Assembly (NCBI RefSeq): GCF_036884655.1
Contig: NC_088338.1
Location: 2,294,001 to 2,358,000 of the forward strand
DNA: 64,000 nucleotides
Reading direction: 5' to 3'
Source: Musa acuminata AAA Group
Lineage: Eukaryota; Streptophyta; Magnoliopsida; Zingiberales; Musaceae
In this document: one piece after another, positions 1-13,400 of the stretch
Layout of the letters: each line of letters starts with the position of its first letter
How positions within the stretch are numbered: position 1 is the stretch's first letter
Made by a program: the position numbers and the translations under genes
The notes under the pieces: generated by a model
The model's database searches: none
The model's input: only the letters and a program-made list of their open reading frames with translations
What the model was told of the DNA's origin: nothing

Positions 1-338
1 ATTCTCCAGTTCATTTTGGACACAAACACCTATTTGCAATAGTACATACAGGTCGAAGGACCACCTATGCATAGCTAAATCCAAATCAACATGATTTATA
101 TCTGGATTTATAATGAAGAAAATGTAAAGTTTTTATGTATGTCCAGATCCAGGCTAATAACAATTATAAACTACGTGTATATCCAGATCCAAGATAACTC
201 GAGTTCTTATACCAATCAAGTGCATAACCAATATAAATGAAATATATAATTCTTCCTAAATGCGACTAAGAATCAACCGCCTTAACCACAATCCCTCGCA
301 TGAAAGAAAACAACTGACGGAGCACAATACACACTGAC

Positions 339-1007
339 CTTCACAAAGTTCCCGAGAGTCTTGGTCGAACCACGAGACGAAGTGAACACGTCCTCGATCC
401 CAGCAAACTGGAGCACCTTCTTCGGGACACGAGCAGCCACGATCCCCGCCCCCCTCGGCGCGGGCACCATTCGGACGGTGACCGACCCGCACTTCCCGGT
501 GACCTTACAGGGCACAGTGTGCGGCTTCCCGATCTTGTTCCCCCAGTAGCCTCTCCTGACGGGGATCACCGACAGCTTGGCCAAAATGATGGCGCCGCGG
601 ATGGCGGTGGCTACCTCCTTCGCGCACTTCACGCCGAGGCCGACGTGGCCGTCGGTGTCGCCGACGACGACGAAGGCCTTGAAACGGGTGCGCTGGCCAG
701 CGCGGGTCTGCTTCTGGACCGGCATGATCTTCATGACCTCATCCTTGAGGCGGCCACCGAGGAGGGTATCGATGATCTGGTGCTCCTTCACAGGTAGGGA
801 GTGGAGGTAGATCTGCTCGAGGCTAGTGATCTTACCCTCCTTCACGAGGCGGCCGAGCTTGGTGACGGGCACCCACTTCTCCTCCTCATCACGCCGGCCG
901 CCACCGCGCCTTCCGCGCCCACGGTCTCCCCGACCCCGGCCGCGGCCGAACCCGCGGCCAAACCCGCGCCCGAAGCCGCCACGATCGCCACCGCCGCGCT
1001 CAGCCAT
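339..1007 (-). CDS. RPS2: 40S ribosomal protein S2 (uS5), 5' exon; gene continues past left edge
   Basis: Component of the small ribosomal subunit near the mRNA entry channel. The exon encodes 223 residues starting [15 protein letters not shown]. An Arg/Gly-rich N-terminal tail (about 5-40) is followed by the uS5 double-stranded RNA-binding domain (about 80-145; [16 protein letters not shown] visible) and the uS5 C-terminal domain (about 155-223, with [20 protein letters not shown]). The exon ends at TLGNFVK, where the minus strand reads AAG|GTCAGT at 338-339, a good phase-0 donor. Reading on gives unrelated residues and a stop at 282, so the frame beyond 339 is intron. Plant RPS2 has about 45-50 more residues after this point. 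I do not find them in bases 1-338, so the last exon lies outside the window. The family assignment is certain; only the missing 3' exon is inferred. Confidence 0.95.
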
Positions 1008-1092
1008 GCTTGCCAGTACGGATGGGATGAAGGTTTCAAGGACTTCGCCGCAGAGAGAGCGTGAGAAGGCTGTGGATAAGAAAGAAGCGGCG

Positions 1093-1127
1093 TTTATAGT
1101 GGGAGCGGCAAGCCAACATTAGGGTTT
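1093..1127 (-). promoter_or_regulatory. RPS2 core promoter: TATA box and telo-box
   Basis: On the minus strand TATAAA lies at 1093-1098, 86 bases upstream of the RPS2 ATG. AAACCCTAA (telo-box) lies at 1119-1127, about 20 bases further upstream. A telo-box close to the start site is typical of plant ribosomal-protein and translation genes. The motifs are seen directly; the role is from known plant promoters. Confidence 0.7.
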
Positions 1128-2329
1128 CTAAGGGTTCGATTACCGCTAGTTGGTTCGGTCCGGTTCAGCCTTGGTTTTTTCCTTTCCAATATGAACACTG
1201 GCCCGGTTTGGTTGTGGTTCGGAAGTGCTCACATTTTCGAAATTGTATAAGAACGTCACTTTTGCTTAATATCTAAAATAAACTCAGACAATCATCCATT
1301 ATTTTCTCTCCTTTTCCGATTCATATGCTGAATCGATCTAATTATAATATTTATAATAATATCAAAAATATTATAATTCGGTACAAAATATTATAGCATA
1401 ATATTTTAATATAAATCTTATAAAATATTATAAATATATATTTTTAATAATATGAGGAAAATATTATAGTATAGTTTTTTGTACTGTGTTATAGTATTTT
1501 TCTTGATTCGATCAGTCAATAGAGAAAAAGAAAAAAAGAGGTATGTGGCTTCGAATAATTTATATATTTAAAAATCTTATTAAAATTTTGAAAATAGAGA
1601 ATTAAAAAGAATATATATCTAAGCAAATAATTAAAAATAATATTTTTTAATCAATCCAACTATATATATCTAATCAAATAAAAAATTTAAAAATATATTT
1701 AAAAAAGGTAAGGATTATGGTTATATTTTGAAATACATTTACATTTTCAATGTGCAATTAAGGAAAGGAATTTGACTAAATGTGTATGGTATGCTTTGAG
1801 TGCTTGATAGATTATAGATATAAATTATATTTAAATATGTGATTATTAAAATTATATTTCAAATGTTCATTAAATATTTAATGATAATTTTTACCCTTTT
1901 AATTTTTAATATTTTATTAAAAAAATAAATACATTTTTATTTTCAATAAAAATAAAATATATATGGTCATATAAAAAAATTTATATGACCCAAATATTTA
2001 ATAAATAAAAATATATGTTTTTAATTAAATATAAATATATTTAAAAATAAATAAATAAAATTTTATCTATAGTAATTATAATTCATGTTAGTTTCTCACT
2101 AAATCATTTTGATAATCTTATAATTTTAAATTAAGTTATAGTGTACATTCAATTTTTGATAAATAATATTAGCATCTCATAAATATTGAAATACCAATAC
2201 TATCTTAAGGTAGCATTAGCATTTAAGTATTTTCAATGTAACATCCAAATTAGATGTTATTTGAAAACAAAAATTATCAAACACTAATTCACATTTGAAA
2301 CATTCATGGGTGCATAAGCTTTATATTTG

Positions 2330-2332
<3 letters not shown>

Positions 2333-2361
<29 letters not shown>
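2333..2361. repeat. (AT)n microsatellite
   Basis: About 14 uninterrupted AT units within AT-rich intergenic DNA. No function is inferred. Confidence 0.9.
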
Positions 2362-2366
<5 letters not shown>

Positions 2367-2487
2367 TATGAATGTTAAAGAGATATGTATGATTTCATCA
2401 AATGGGAAATGAGATACATGTTAATGTTTATTATGAATGTTAACATAAAATTGAATATATTGACTATTACATATAGGGGGGTTTAAA

Positions 2488-3176
2488 GAGGTGTTTCAAA
2501 CCTTAAAAAAATGATTTGATTTGATTCATTTAAGGTAAGTACTGCTTATCTAATCAAATCAGTTCGAAACAAGATAATTCGGTTCGATTAATTAATTAAT
2601 TAATTTTTAAATTTAAAAAGTAATTATATATATTCAAATGAAACTAATTTGATTTTGATTCAATTGAACCTATATTCTAAGAAAATTTATACCACAAATA
2701 TCATTCAAAATATTCTAAACAATTGGACTTTTGTGAAAGTCATTGTTTATTTTTTATTACGATTTTTTTTCTTAATGTTGAGGACATGTAGTGATGTATA
2801 CAAATCAACAGGGAATTTATACAAATCAAAAAATGGATTGTTAATGAAAAATGATAATAAAAACAATAAGGTTCATATATAAGATGAGAGAGAAGGCCAA
2901 GAAAGGGACCGGGAGAACAAATTGCCGAGATAAAGGAAGTGTGATGAACTCCTCGGGTATAAGAGGGGATTTTAGGGTTTTTTTGGTTAAGTTAGTTTTT
3001 TTTAAAATTAAAATTGGTCTATTTTGATTTGAACCGATTAATCAAATCGAGGAAGAGTATCATCCTAAACTTGAATCATTTATAGTCTTCAAAACTAAAT
3101 TATTGATGAACTAATTTTGACCAAATCAATTCGATTCAGATTTAATTTAAATTTTCGATTCGATTTGAACACCCAT
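2488..3176. mobile_element. Possible decayed hAT-like MITE
   Basis: The left end reads GAGGTGTTTCAAACC. The reverse complement of the right end reads ATGGGTGTTCAAATC. These imperfect inverted termini resemble the GGGTGT(T)CAAA starts common in plant hAT-type non-autonomous elements. The interior has no coding capacity. No clean target-site duplication is visible, so this is tentative. Confidence 0.3.
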
Positions 3177-4702
3177 AGTTATATAAACAGGTATTAGAAA
3201 AAAAAATGACGATGCCCTAATCAGTCTCATGTGATTCGGGTCTATGTGCGATGATGAGCTATCAAGGTGGTGAGTATGAAATTGATTCGGGTATATTTTT
3301 ACACCGTAAATATTGATCTAATGATAATGTACAAAACTAACTTATTAAATGTTGATCCGATGGTGAGTACCAAATCAATTTATTAAAAATAGAGGATTTG
3401 AAATTTCATCCACATATTTTTCATACATTAAACATATGATGGTAATATACCACATTAATTGGAGGCTTGAATCATCATTCATATATTTTATATCCTAAGC
3501 ATTAGGTAATGTAACAGATTTACTTATCAAAAATTAAGAATATAAAAAATATTATTTAATATATTTAGTTGATAAAAATTTCGATAATATATTTCGTCAC
3601 TCGAAAAAACAATAAGGATAATTTGAAGAGAAAAAAATGGTTCAGTTTCGATAGAAATTTAGCGTCCTATCATTTCCATTTGTGCTTAAACATCTTTGAG
3701 AAATTAGTATTCTTCTGTCTCAAAATTTTCCTCAACCACTAGAATATGTCATTATCCATTACAAAACACCTGTCGTCATCCACTCCGCTCTCCACGCTTC
3801 AGCCATCAGACATTGATTTATACAGTAATGTCAACGTCAACATCGATTTATTAGGCATTATTAGATTTGACGTGAAGATATACAGATGAGTCAAAAAAAA
3901 GTCAAACCTCCATCGGCACAAACGCCTCCCACGCAACGCTGTCCACAGGGGTCAAACCACGCCCACCGCCCAATCCTCAACGTCACCTCCACGAATGATA
4001 TTCTGACACGTGTGAGAGGACGTCTTCTTCCGCGACGTGGCGAGTGTTGAGTTGACAAATTATTTTGTCAAACGCAGACGCTCGCAATTCTGGAGTCGGA
4101 TTTACCTTCGTTTTTACTGGAGAAATTGTGGGTCCCACCCTCATCATCCAGTGGAAACGCAAGTGGATAATTTCGTCGGCAAATTCTCCCACCACGTCAC
4201 GCCGCTGCCACCGCCTCTGGGTCGGGGTTCGCAGGAAAAGAGGGAAACGACATCGGCAGGGAGACGCGAGAGCTCGCTCGTTGATGACTCGGTTGACTGA
4301 TGCAGGAAGGGGCTTTGCGAAAGAGGTAGAGAAGCCAAACCAAAGCAGAGAAGCCCTCCTTAACACGCCTCTGCTTTGATAAGCCAAAGCGAAATGGAGA
4401 GAGCACCGTCGTGCCTTCTTCTCCACTCCTCTCTCTTTTGCGGGTGGCGGTGGTAGCAGTGGTAATACTGCTAACCGTGATAGCCTCACCAAGGCCCCCC
4501 TCCGCCGCCTGCCGAGAACGTCCTCCATCGCTGCTGGATCTGCACCCTCCCTCCCTTCTCCACTCTCTCTCGGGTTTCGATCTCCCCGTGTCCTTCCTCT
4601 CGTCTTGAGAAATTAGGGTCTTGGAAGGCCACCGCCTTTAGCTGCTTGGATCAAGAAAGGTTGCTGCTTTTTCTTTGGTTCCCCGTGATTTCTTGGTCGA
4701 CG

Positions 4703-7700
4703 ATGAAGCGGCCGGGATCGTCCTCGTACGGGGATGATTTCGACGACGATGACGGTATAGGCGGGAGGATGAGCTTCAAGGACTGGCCGAGGAGGAATCA
4801 AGATCCCGACCGTTCGTCGTCGTCGTCGCACCGGCGACTCTCCTACTCGAAGACGGAGGGTCCGCGGAAGGTGGCGCCCTCCTCGTCGTCCTATGGTCGG
4901 TCGCTCGACGACGACTGGGAGCCGGCACGGCACACCCGGAGACGTTATGATCATGAGCTGGAGTCCTTAGATTGGCGGAAGGGCCACAGTCGGTACAGGG
5001 TTGGTGGTGATCGAATGATGCAGGTCTCGTCGCCGAGGGTCTCGTATGGGGGCGACCTGATGCACCGTTCAGAGAGCTTCTCGGGGCTGAGAAGGGACGT
5101 CCCGAAGGGTTTCAGGTCGGAGAGGGACCGGTTGAGGAGGGACGGGAATGGTAGCTCGTCGTGGTGGAGATCGAGAAGCTCGAAGGAGCTCAGTGTTGAG
5201 GAAGTGCGGAAATCGCCGTCGATTGATTCGGATTCAGTGGGGAGACGGAGTCATGCTACGTCGCCAGATGATCATAGAGGGAAAGTGAGGTCCAAGGACT
5301 CCTCGAGTGGGCTGCGATCTACAAGAGTCGAGGCAAAGACCGTAAAGACAGTGAAGCCAATCAGAGAAGGTGGCAACAGTAGCGAGATGGAAGAGGGAGA
5401 GCTCGAACCGGATCTAGTGTCAGAAGCAGAACCTGTAGCTGAACCTTCCATGGGTAGCAAGACAGCAACTGGAGTGGAATCAAAGAACTGCAAGGACAGA
5501 AATCCAGAGTACAATAGTCTTCCTGAAGAAGTATCAAAGGAGATCTTATTAAGTGGAAAGATGTTGGACATTCATGGTAATGGTTCTCTTGCTGTAAAGG
5601 AAGAAGGAAAGTTAACAGAAGTCATAATGGACACAGGAAATACTAGTGATGAGATAAAAAATGAACAGTGTGATGCTACGAAGGAGCTCGATGAGAGTAG
5701 CAAGTTAACTTATCCAATAAACATGAGTGACCAGGTAAGCAATGACCGATGTGATGCTGTTAAGGAGTTGAGTGAGAGTAGCAGGGACGGTGAGAGTAGC
5801 AGGGAAGGAGAGCAAAAAACTAAGCGCACTAATGGGAATAATGAACTGGAGGATAAATTTTGTGGAAAGAAGTGTGCTGCTGTCAACAAGCTGGTTGAGA
5901 GTAGGAGGGGAGGTGAAGGAACAACTAAGGATTCTATTGGAGATACCGAGGTGGAAGTTAAATTTTGTGGGAAGCAGGAAGTCTGTAAAGAAGAAACCTT
6001 GTGCTCACAGTTTCAAGGGGAAAAACTGGAAGGCAATGGTGAAGAGCAGGCAATTGAAGAAGCAGCAAAAGAGATGACATCTGCTATTTCCCCTTGGCAT
6101 GAAGAGAAGTTAGTGGAGAATAAGGAAGAAGCCAAACATAATGAAACTATAGTTGAAATCGAGCAGGCAGTCGAGGAAGAAGTGAAAGAGATGACGTCTA
6201 TTATTTCCCCTTCGCAGGAAGAAAAGTTAGCAGAGAGTAAGGAAGAAGCCCAATCCAGTGAAGCTAAAGTTGAAACCGAAGAGAAGCATGAGATGGGTAA
6301 TGAACAAGGTATGGAAACTGAAGTTAATTTTCAAGAAAGATTTGAAACTGCCATAGGGCTTAAAGTTGAGCAGAAAGAACAAAGAGGTACTGATCTTGAG
6401 ACTCAACCAAAGGGTGCTGTTAGCTTGTTAGATCAAATTAAGGAAGTTACTTGTGAGACTAACCATGAGCTAGTGACGCTGGCGCTTATGAGTAACCACC
6501 AGAACAGGGAGAACTATAAGGGAAAAGGTAAGGGGCTCGCAATTTCTCTCTTAACTAAAGGGGATCTTGTAGAAGATGATTGTGCCATGGAGGGCCCTAG
6601 TGGAAGAGACCTCGAGTTGATTTTCAGATCTGACATTAGCCAGGCAGATAAAGCAAGCTCAAGTACGCTTGTCCCCCACGCTCTTGCAGATGAGAAACTC
6701 AAAATTGAACCTCTTGATCTCTCTCTTGCTCTGCCAGGTGGTTTATTGGATCATTCTTCAAAACAGTCAAAGCCAAAACCTGAAATCCCAAGCTGTGCTA
6801 GGAGCATCCAGTCTTTTCCATCCTCATTCAGAACAAATTCAGATGGATTTGAAACTTCCATGTCATTTACAAGCTCTCAACCCTTTGTTCATAATCCCAG
6901 TTGTTCTCTCACTCAAAATTCGTTGGACAATTGTGAGCACTCTGTTGGTAGCCATCCTATATTACAAGGAATGGATCAGGTTTCTGGTGGTCTGATATGG
7001 CAGGCTCAGGCTTCAAATGACTCTAGAAGGAAAGGATCTAGCTCTTTCTTCCAAAGGGTACTTATGAATGGTAATTCTGCACATGATTCACATCATATCA
7101 TGAATGCCGATCATCAGTCAAAGTCCAGTGGCTTAGTCCAGCAGTCAAGCCTTTCAAGACAGATGTCCCTGATGAACAGCCATGGTTCTCATGATATGAC
7201 ATCTCAACTTAACAAGGATAAGAAGCTGCTCGCTGGGGAGAGAAGTAGCAGCATTGTGTGTAGGACCGAGCAACAGGATAGCGAGCAGCTTGTACTTAAT
7301 GGTTCTTGTGTCATGGAGAAAATTCTCTCTAAAATTGTGGTAGAACCTTTATATCTTACTGGAAGAATGCTTCAGGAAATGACAGATCATTCAGTAGCAT
7401 ACTTGAGGGAATCCATTTCAGAGATGCTGGCTAATACAAATAAAAGAAGGCAGCTGTATGAATTTCAGGAGGAGCTTCGAAGGAGGTCTGACATGACGAT
7501 GGATACATTAATCAACTGTCCTCAAGTCCTACTACAGATCCTGGTGGCAATAAAAACAGGTCTTCCTGATTTTATTCAGGGAACATCTAATTTGTCATCC
7601 TCCAGTTTGGTTGAGATCTTCCTGAACTTGAAGTGCAGGAATCTTGCTTGTCGGAGTTCCTTGCCAGTGGATGATTGTGATTGCAAAGTTTGCATAGAGA

Positions 7701-10474
7701 AAACTGGCTTTTGCAGTGCTTGCATGTGTTGTGTGTGTTCCAAATTTGATAATGCATCAAATACTTGTAGTTGGGTTGGTTGTGATGTATGCCTCCATTG
7801 GTGTCACACAGACTGCGGATTACGTTATTCTCATATTAGAAATGGAAGTAGTGCCTCAGGGGAAGGGATTAGTGAGATGCAATTTCACTGTGTTTCTTGT
7901 CACCATCCTTCGGAGATGTTTGGTTTTTTTAAGGAGGTTTTTCAAACCTGTGCCAAGGATTGGAAAGCAGAGACTCTTGCTAAGGAGCTTCAATATGTCA
8001 GAAGGATCTTTTCCACCAGTAATGATAGACGGGGTAAAAGATTACATGAATTGGTCCATAAGATGCTGCTGAATCTGGAGAAGAAAGTTAATCATTCTGA
8101 AGTTGTTATTCACATTTTGACATTCCTTTCTGGTAAATTGATTTTCAGTTACAATATTATAGTTCCAGTATTTTGTCTTTGATGGTGCAAATCCAATACA
8201 CTTATATAACCTTCATATATTGTCCTAGGTCAATTTTAGTTTGTTGCCTACTAATGTACTTCACACATACTATAGTTAAAAATTTCAACATCTATGGCCT
8301 CAGTGTTGACCATACCTCCTGTAACTTAAGGATAACATTGTGATCTGTTGCAACACATGTGCATACTCATATTTATGAAGTTGTCTTTACCAGAAAAAGT
8401 TTGGCTTAGGCCAGGGATTTAAATAATTATTCCATGCTGGTTTTGGTAACCTGTGAGATTAGTATGGAACTCTTATTGTGACTTGTACCACTATATGGAC
8501 AAAAGTAATTAAAAAAAATGATATTTGTACTGGTATCAAGGTATATGTTAAATATTGACACTTTGATGGATCCGTAAATATTGGTTAGTATGTACCATTC
8601 CAGGTGATATTTACCAACCAGTAAATTAATATCTGATCAAGAACATATAGCTTGGTATCATTTAGTACATCATTCATTTTTATTTTTATTATTTTTAAAA
8701 GTGATACTATATGGTACATTGGTATATTGCTCAATATTTTGGTAGCATCCCAGTCTGACAACTTTGCAATGCTGGTATTGGACAGTATTTAAAACCATGG
8801 TCACTGTTTTATGCCAATTCCACCTCTCTTTTTTTTCTTTGTTCAAGGTTGTAAAATCAGAGTTGGCCAAGATTGACTTATTGATTTTGGTGGATTCCAA
8901 TTGATTTGTGGTGATAAGGTCAAAAGGGGACAAGATTAGATCAGCCAAGGATGATAGTATTACGAATTAGGCATATCACATCGGAATCAGGCCATACCGT
9001 GAATTCTGGATAGTCAGATGGTACCTTACAACCGGGCCTAAGAATTGGGTCATTCCTAACTTTGGGAGAGCTATAAGCTTATATGAGAATCATGGGCTGG
9101 GGCCAATGGTGTGCTTGGTACTGTATACCCGGAGATTTTCCCAGCTTGCCTCCTTCATCTACAGCTAAGGTACAAGTGTGGTCACATGAGGGAGCCGATG
9201 TGGAGGTGTGTGGGCAATGATATGGTGACCAGGCTGGCTATGCTATTAAAAGTAATATATTGTTTTATGGTCCTTCACAGGATACTCATCTTGACTGGTT
9301 GCTACTTTCTTGTTGCAACAAAATGGATTTGAAAGTTGGGTTTGTTACTCCTTCATGGTAAAGCGTTACCATTTTTATCATGGGTATTATATGGCCAATG
9401 ATTGGCAATGTGGTAATTTCTTTGAGTGTAACATAGAAGTGTGCCTATTATAGAGATATCTTAACTCTGTATTTATACTGTTCTATATTTTTGTTAAACA
9501 ATGGTTGAATCTTTTTAAACTTAATGTAGCATTAGGACCTTTAAATTTGGCCTAAGCAGTGATGCTGTTGTCTTCTCATTATTTTAGTTAAGCACTATTT
9601 ATGTTAGTCTCAAACTCTTACACATGTTGGCCAACTGAATATCTGAGTGATAGGGCCCCTTTAGTTCCGGCAGTGTTGATCTAACTTATAGCTTCTGCAA
9701 TTGAAGTCATTCTCCAGAATTATTGCTTATCTGAGCTATTTTTTTCTCTTTCCACACATATAAACCACATACCAATTTATACTTGATTTAATTTTGGAAA
9801 TACATTTTATCTGCCATGTAGGTTTGCCAACATTTGTGTGGCAAACGTTATCTTTATGTATCCAAATCTGGCCGTTTCACTAATAGGCAGAATCTTTCTA
9901 ATGCATTACAAATTTTATTTCAGATAGTGAATCTAACATTGGCAGCTTCCTCTGCACACCCAAGGAGCCATCCAAAAATAAGGCTGGCCATTGCAATGCT
10001 ATAGCTTGCTCAAGCAAAGACTGCTTGCCATCTGTCTTGCCAGAGAAGGCCTCCCTTCTTGCAAATTCAGGTCTTGTTTTAAGCATGGACTGTGACCAGG
10101 TTGGTAAGAAAGCTAGGGACATTGAGCTACGTCTTGAGAAGAAACCAGTTAGTGATGAGCTGGAGAGTCTCATAATGTTCAAACAAGCAGAGGGCAAAAT
10201 GTACCAAGAACGTGCTGATGATGCAAGGAGAGAAGCGGAGAGCCTAAAACACATAGCGATAGCAAAGAATATTAAGATCGATGAAGACTACGATGGTCGA
10301 CTTAAAAAACTACGACTGGGTGTGTTAGAGGAAAGGCGTAGACAAAAGTTTGAAGATCTACAAGCTGCTGAAAAGGCACACCGGGAGTTTTTCAACATGA
10401 AGATGCGGATGGAAGTTGATATCAAAGATCTCTTATTAAAAATGGAAGCTACCAAACAGAGCCTAAATACATGA
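4703..10474 (+). CDS. OBE4: OBERON4/TITANIA-like PHD-finger protein
   Basis: Two coding exons, 4703-8132 and 9924-10474, joined in phase 1 (G|GTAAAT...CAG|AT), give 1326 residues; the Arabidopsis relative is somewhat shorter. OBERON proteins are nuclear PHD-finger factors needed for root and shoot meristem identity. The start MKRPGSSS at 4703 is the first ATG of the frame; the 19 codons before it begin with TTG. Residues 1-160 are Ser/Arg-rich with RS and RR stretches. Residues 220-570 are acidic Glu/Lys-rich repeats. The Cys/His cluster at about 978-1066 (CDCKVCIEKTGFCSACMCC, then HWCHTDC and HCVSCHH) is the OBERON PHD finger. The second exon gives a charged coiled coil (about 1215-1320). 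The assignment rests on the MKRPGSSSYGD...MSFKDWPRR start, the PHD type and the C-terminal coiled coil. OBE3 and OBE4 cannot be separated with certainty. Confidence 0.9.
5650..6300 (+). repeat. Tandem repeats inside the OBERON coding region
   Basis: A 117-bp (39-codon) unit starting GAGATGAC at 6071 and again at 6188 encodes two copies of an EMTS.ISP..EEKL.E.KEEA motif. Upstream, the motif C-DA-KEL-ESS is repeated three times (near 5668, 5749 and 5870), and KFCGK occurs twice. Lengths are multiples of three, so the frame is kept. The repeats lie in the low-complexity acidic region, which is likely disordered. Confidence 0.75.
8411..8800. mobile_element. MITE-like element in the OBERON intron
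   Basis: The single 1.8-kb intron (8133-9923) carries a 390-bp segment. Its left end, CCAGGGATTTAAATA, matches the reverse complement of its right end, CCATGGTTTTAAATA, at 12 of 15 positions. The interior is AT-rich and repeats short GGTA/TACC words. There is no coding potential. Target-site duplication is not clear. Confidence 0.4.
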
Positions 10475-13400
10475 TTGGAATTCAAAGGCCAACACTTTCG
10501 GATAGTTGGCTCTCTTGTTAGATTACTGCAGTGATAGGTCACCTGCATATGTAGGAATCTTCCACTAAAGTTGTAAGTTGTAGGAGCTTTTACATTTCTA
10601 CTCGTTTTTCTTGCTATCCCTTTTCTTGTTTATCTATATGCTGTAAAATTACCTATTCAAATGGATAAACGAGTATCTTTATCATATGTCTGAATGAGTT
10701 TGCATCAAAGATGTTCTACTTCATATGTGATTCTTGGTCTTCTGTGAAAATCAGGCTTTGTTTAGCTTGTCATACATGTTCATTTGTCTTGGTTTTCTGA
10801 TGTGTTATTGGTGTCTGATTTTCCCCAACCTTACTTCAGCAATCTCATTCGTTTGTTGCCATTCTGTTTCTTTTTTAATGCTTCCTTTCTACAAGGTTTG
10901 CAAAGCTTTGTTGATTTACAATAATATACTTCTTGTTCTTCCTCAGTAATGCTATAACAAGGCTATTCTGCTGCTTTTTCTCAGTATTCATATTCTTATG
11001 GCTATCTATTTGGTGCAACAATAATGGAGTAAAAAGAATAGAGGGTAATGCTTTTTGTAATAATTTTTTCCATTTTCCATGATTCTGCTTAACAATTAAA
11101 ATTTTCATGCTTGGAAACTTAATATCAGTATTTGTGCATGACAAATGTCAGTTGTAGCCACCAGTTCTAATTATCTGTTTGGATAATTTCCTCCTATTGG
11201 AATATTGATAAAATATTAGTCTATGAATTGCGAAGTTACAGAGCTAGGTGACCTTGTTAGTTTGGATAACAAATGACAATTTTTAGCAGTTATGAAGTTA
11301 TGTGATATATACAATCTTTTCTTTCTAGAGGCAACTATTAATAAGATTCCATTCTTAAAAGGTTTTCTGGATGGTTATGCAATCTTTTAAATCAGTCAGT
11401 AGAGAAATTACACTCTTAGGTGTTAACTTATAGATAAAAGAACCACATGATAAGTTGATGCTTCTGAAATTGGTAAATGCAATTCCTCTTAGTTTGCCTA
11501 GTTGTATTCCCTAATTTAAAGGTTGATGGTGGAAAAAATCCCAAAGGTTGCAATTCCATACTCTATTGTATTTGTCGATGCTACCTTTGTGATTGTATAG
11601 GTAGAACTCTTTGAAGTATACATGTCCTTTTCTTTAGTAATCATTTGCAGAAGTTTCAGATATATCTTTTTCCAAGTGCTGTTGTGAAAAATCCTGCATG
11701 GTTCTAAACTTTAAAATGTTTATCCAATACAAGAGCGAAGTATTATAGTTGCAGTTTAAAACTCGAAAAATCCGGCATAGTTGCATTTTAACGTATCTAT
11801 CTAATACAAGAGTGAAGTGTTGTACTGTTGAAAACTTTTCTCCTACATTTTAAAGTATTAATCTTTTCAAATTTCAGAAGCAAGCAGGATTTATAAATAA
11901 TCATGTCTCCTTTTAAGTTCTGATTGACCTAAAATAATGCATGAAAGAAATTTTTTCTTACTGAAGTGCAGTAAGGGAAACACTTGTCATTGAGGACAAA
12001 TTGAAGGTGGTAGTACAATAAGTGTAGTTTCCTGTTTACCTCTTCCTAGCTTGCATTGTGATGTTGATCATTGTGGAAGTGAAGACAGCTATATTATACA
12101 TGTCACCATGATTGGACTTGGACTATTTGTCAAAGGCAACATCAAGCAGTAAGCATTATAATGTAGTAAGCACTATAATCTCCACTTCATCTTCATGGAT
12201 TATAGTATATCCTATAATCACATATTTTCTGCTTAATATTCTTTTAATTCGACATTTAATTTTTTGTAATTGACTTGATTTTGCAAAAAGGAAAAAGATA
12301 TTAACTCCAAAGTTTATGAAGTGCAGATACCTTGAATTGCTTGTTATAGGGATGGAGATTGTTTGTGTATGTATTTTTTTTATTAAGCATCAGTTATTAA
12401 TAATATTAATATTTAATAGAATGATCTTATTTTGTTTCTCAAATTTCTTGCTGTTCTTTTCTCTTTATTCTCGACTGATTAATTTGATAAAAAAAATATA
12501 ATTTCATTATGAACAAGTTAGGTATGTTAGCTCATTAGTTATTATTGTTTATTATTAATCAATCAAAGCAACTATTTATTCAAACACTCGAAAAAAAAAA
12601 TCTGACATTGTCATATATAATATCATATATGTTGTTTAGTTTTCATTTACCATAGTAACACCATATCTTATCTAAGCTTATTGACGGTGCTACTTAAAAT
12701 AACAGCTTTAGACTTGGAAAAGGTCTCGTTATGGTTCTTTTAGCTGAACTCATTGGGCAATTAGGTCACTGTGAAACAATGGTTAAGATTTTCTAATACT
12801 TTCGGATCGGTGAGATCATTTAAGTTATTGAATTCTTCATACAATTTGTATATTTAATTATTTATTATTAATGAGGTGGGTCAAAATAAAATCAGTCATT
12901 ATAATCAATATGTAGAGGACAGTTAGTAGGAAATTCTTCAACATCAAAAGGTTTTGACTTGCTAGATGCATCCATATGTTCTCTAATTATTAGCAATAGG
13001 CTTCTTAAAGGTCTTCGTTCTTGCTAATTAGAATCCTAATCATCTGTCTCTCAGTTCTTCAGAAATAGGCTTGTTCTGAAGGTCACATAATAAGTCATAA
13101 GCATGCCATATCTGAGAACTTGTTTTTGTCTTTCCAACTGTAAATTATCTTTTAGTTTGACTTGCACATGGTAGTCAGGGAGATGTAATTTTTTCTTTTA
13201 AATAGTCACAAATGGCCCAAAATGTGGTTGCACTCATTTTATTCCCTGTGTTAATGATTTCACCAATAATTACTTGATTAGGTTTGCCTTAGAATGGATT
13301 TGGTTTTGCAAGGCACTAACTTCTTTTTTCCTTGTGAAATTCTATATTTGGTATTCATAAAAAAAATGAAACTACTTGTGACATTTACCGCGGTCACAAT

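Larger units (their letters stand above)
1128..4640. other. AT-rich intergenic spacer
   Basis: No gene recognised. Most of 1260-3900 is very AT-rich. It includes an (AT)n run at about 2333-2361 and a possible decayed transposon at 2488-3176. From about 3900 the base composition shifts toward GC and CT-rich tracts, which probably are the OBERON promoter and 5'UTR. Open frames at 3983-4608 overlap on both strands, lack homology I can recognise, and I treat them as chance. Confidence 0.6.

Noticed and set aside
1310..1530. Possible AT-rich MITE near the RPS2 promoter
   Set aside because: Inverted similarity of the ends is weak and expected for runs of AATATT words.
3983..4528. 181-codon minus-strand frame and overlapping plus frames upstream of OBERON4
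   Set aside because: Frames overlap on both strands in promoter/5'UTR-like DNA, with no recognisable domain.
4646..4702. In-frame upstream extension of OBERON4
   Set aside because: It begins with TTG, not ATG, and the hydrophobic residues it encodes do not belong to the family N-terminus; the ATG at 4703 starts the conserved MKRPGSSS.
8133..8182. Continuation of the OBERON4 frame past FLSG
   Set aside because: Lies beyond a GTAAAT donor; using it would lose the conserved C-terminal coiled coil that joins in phase from 9924.
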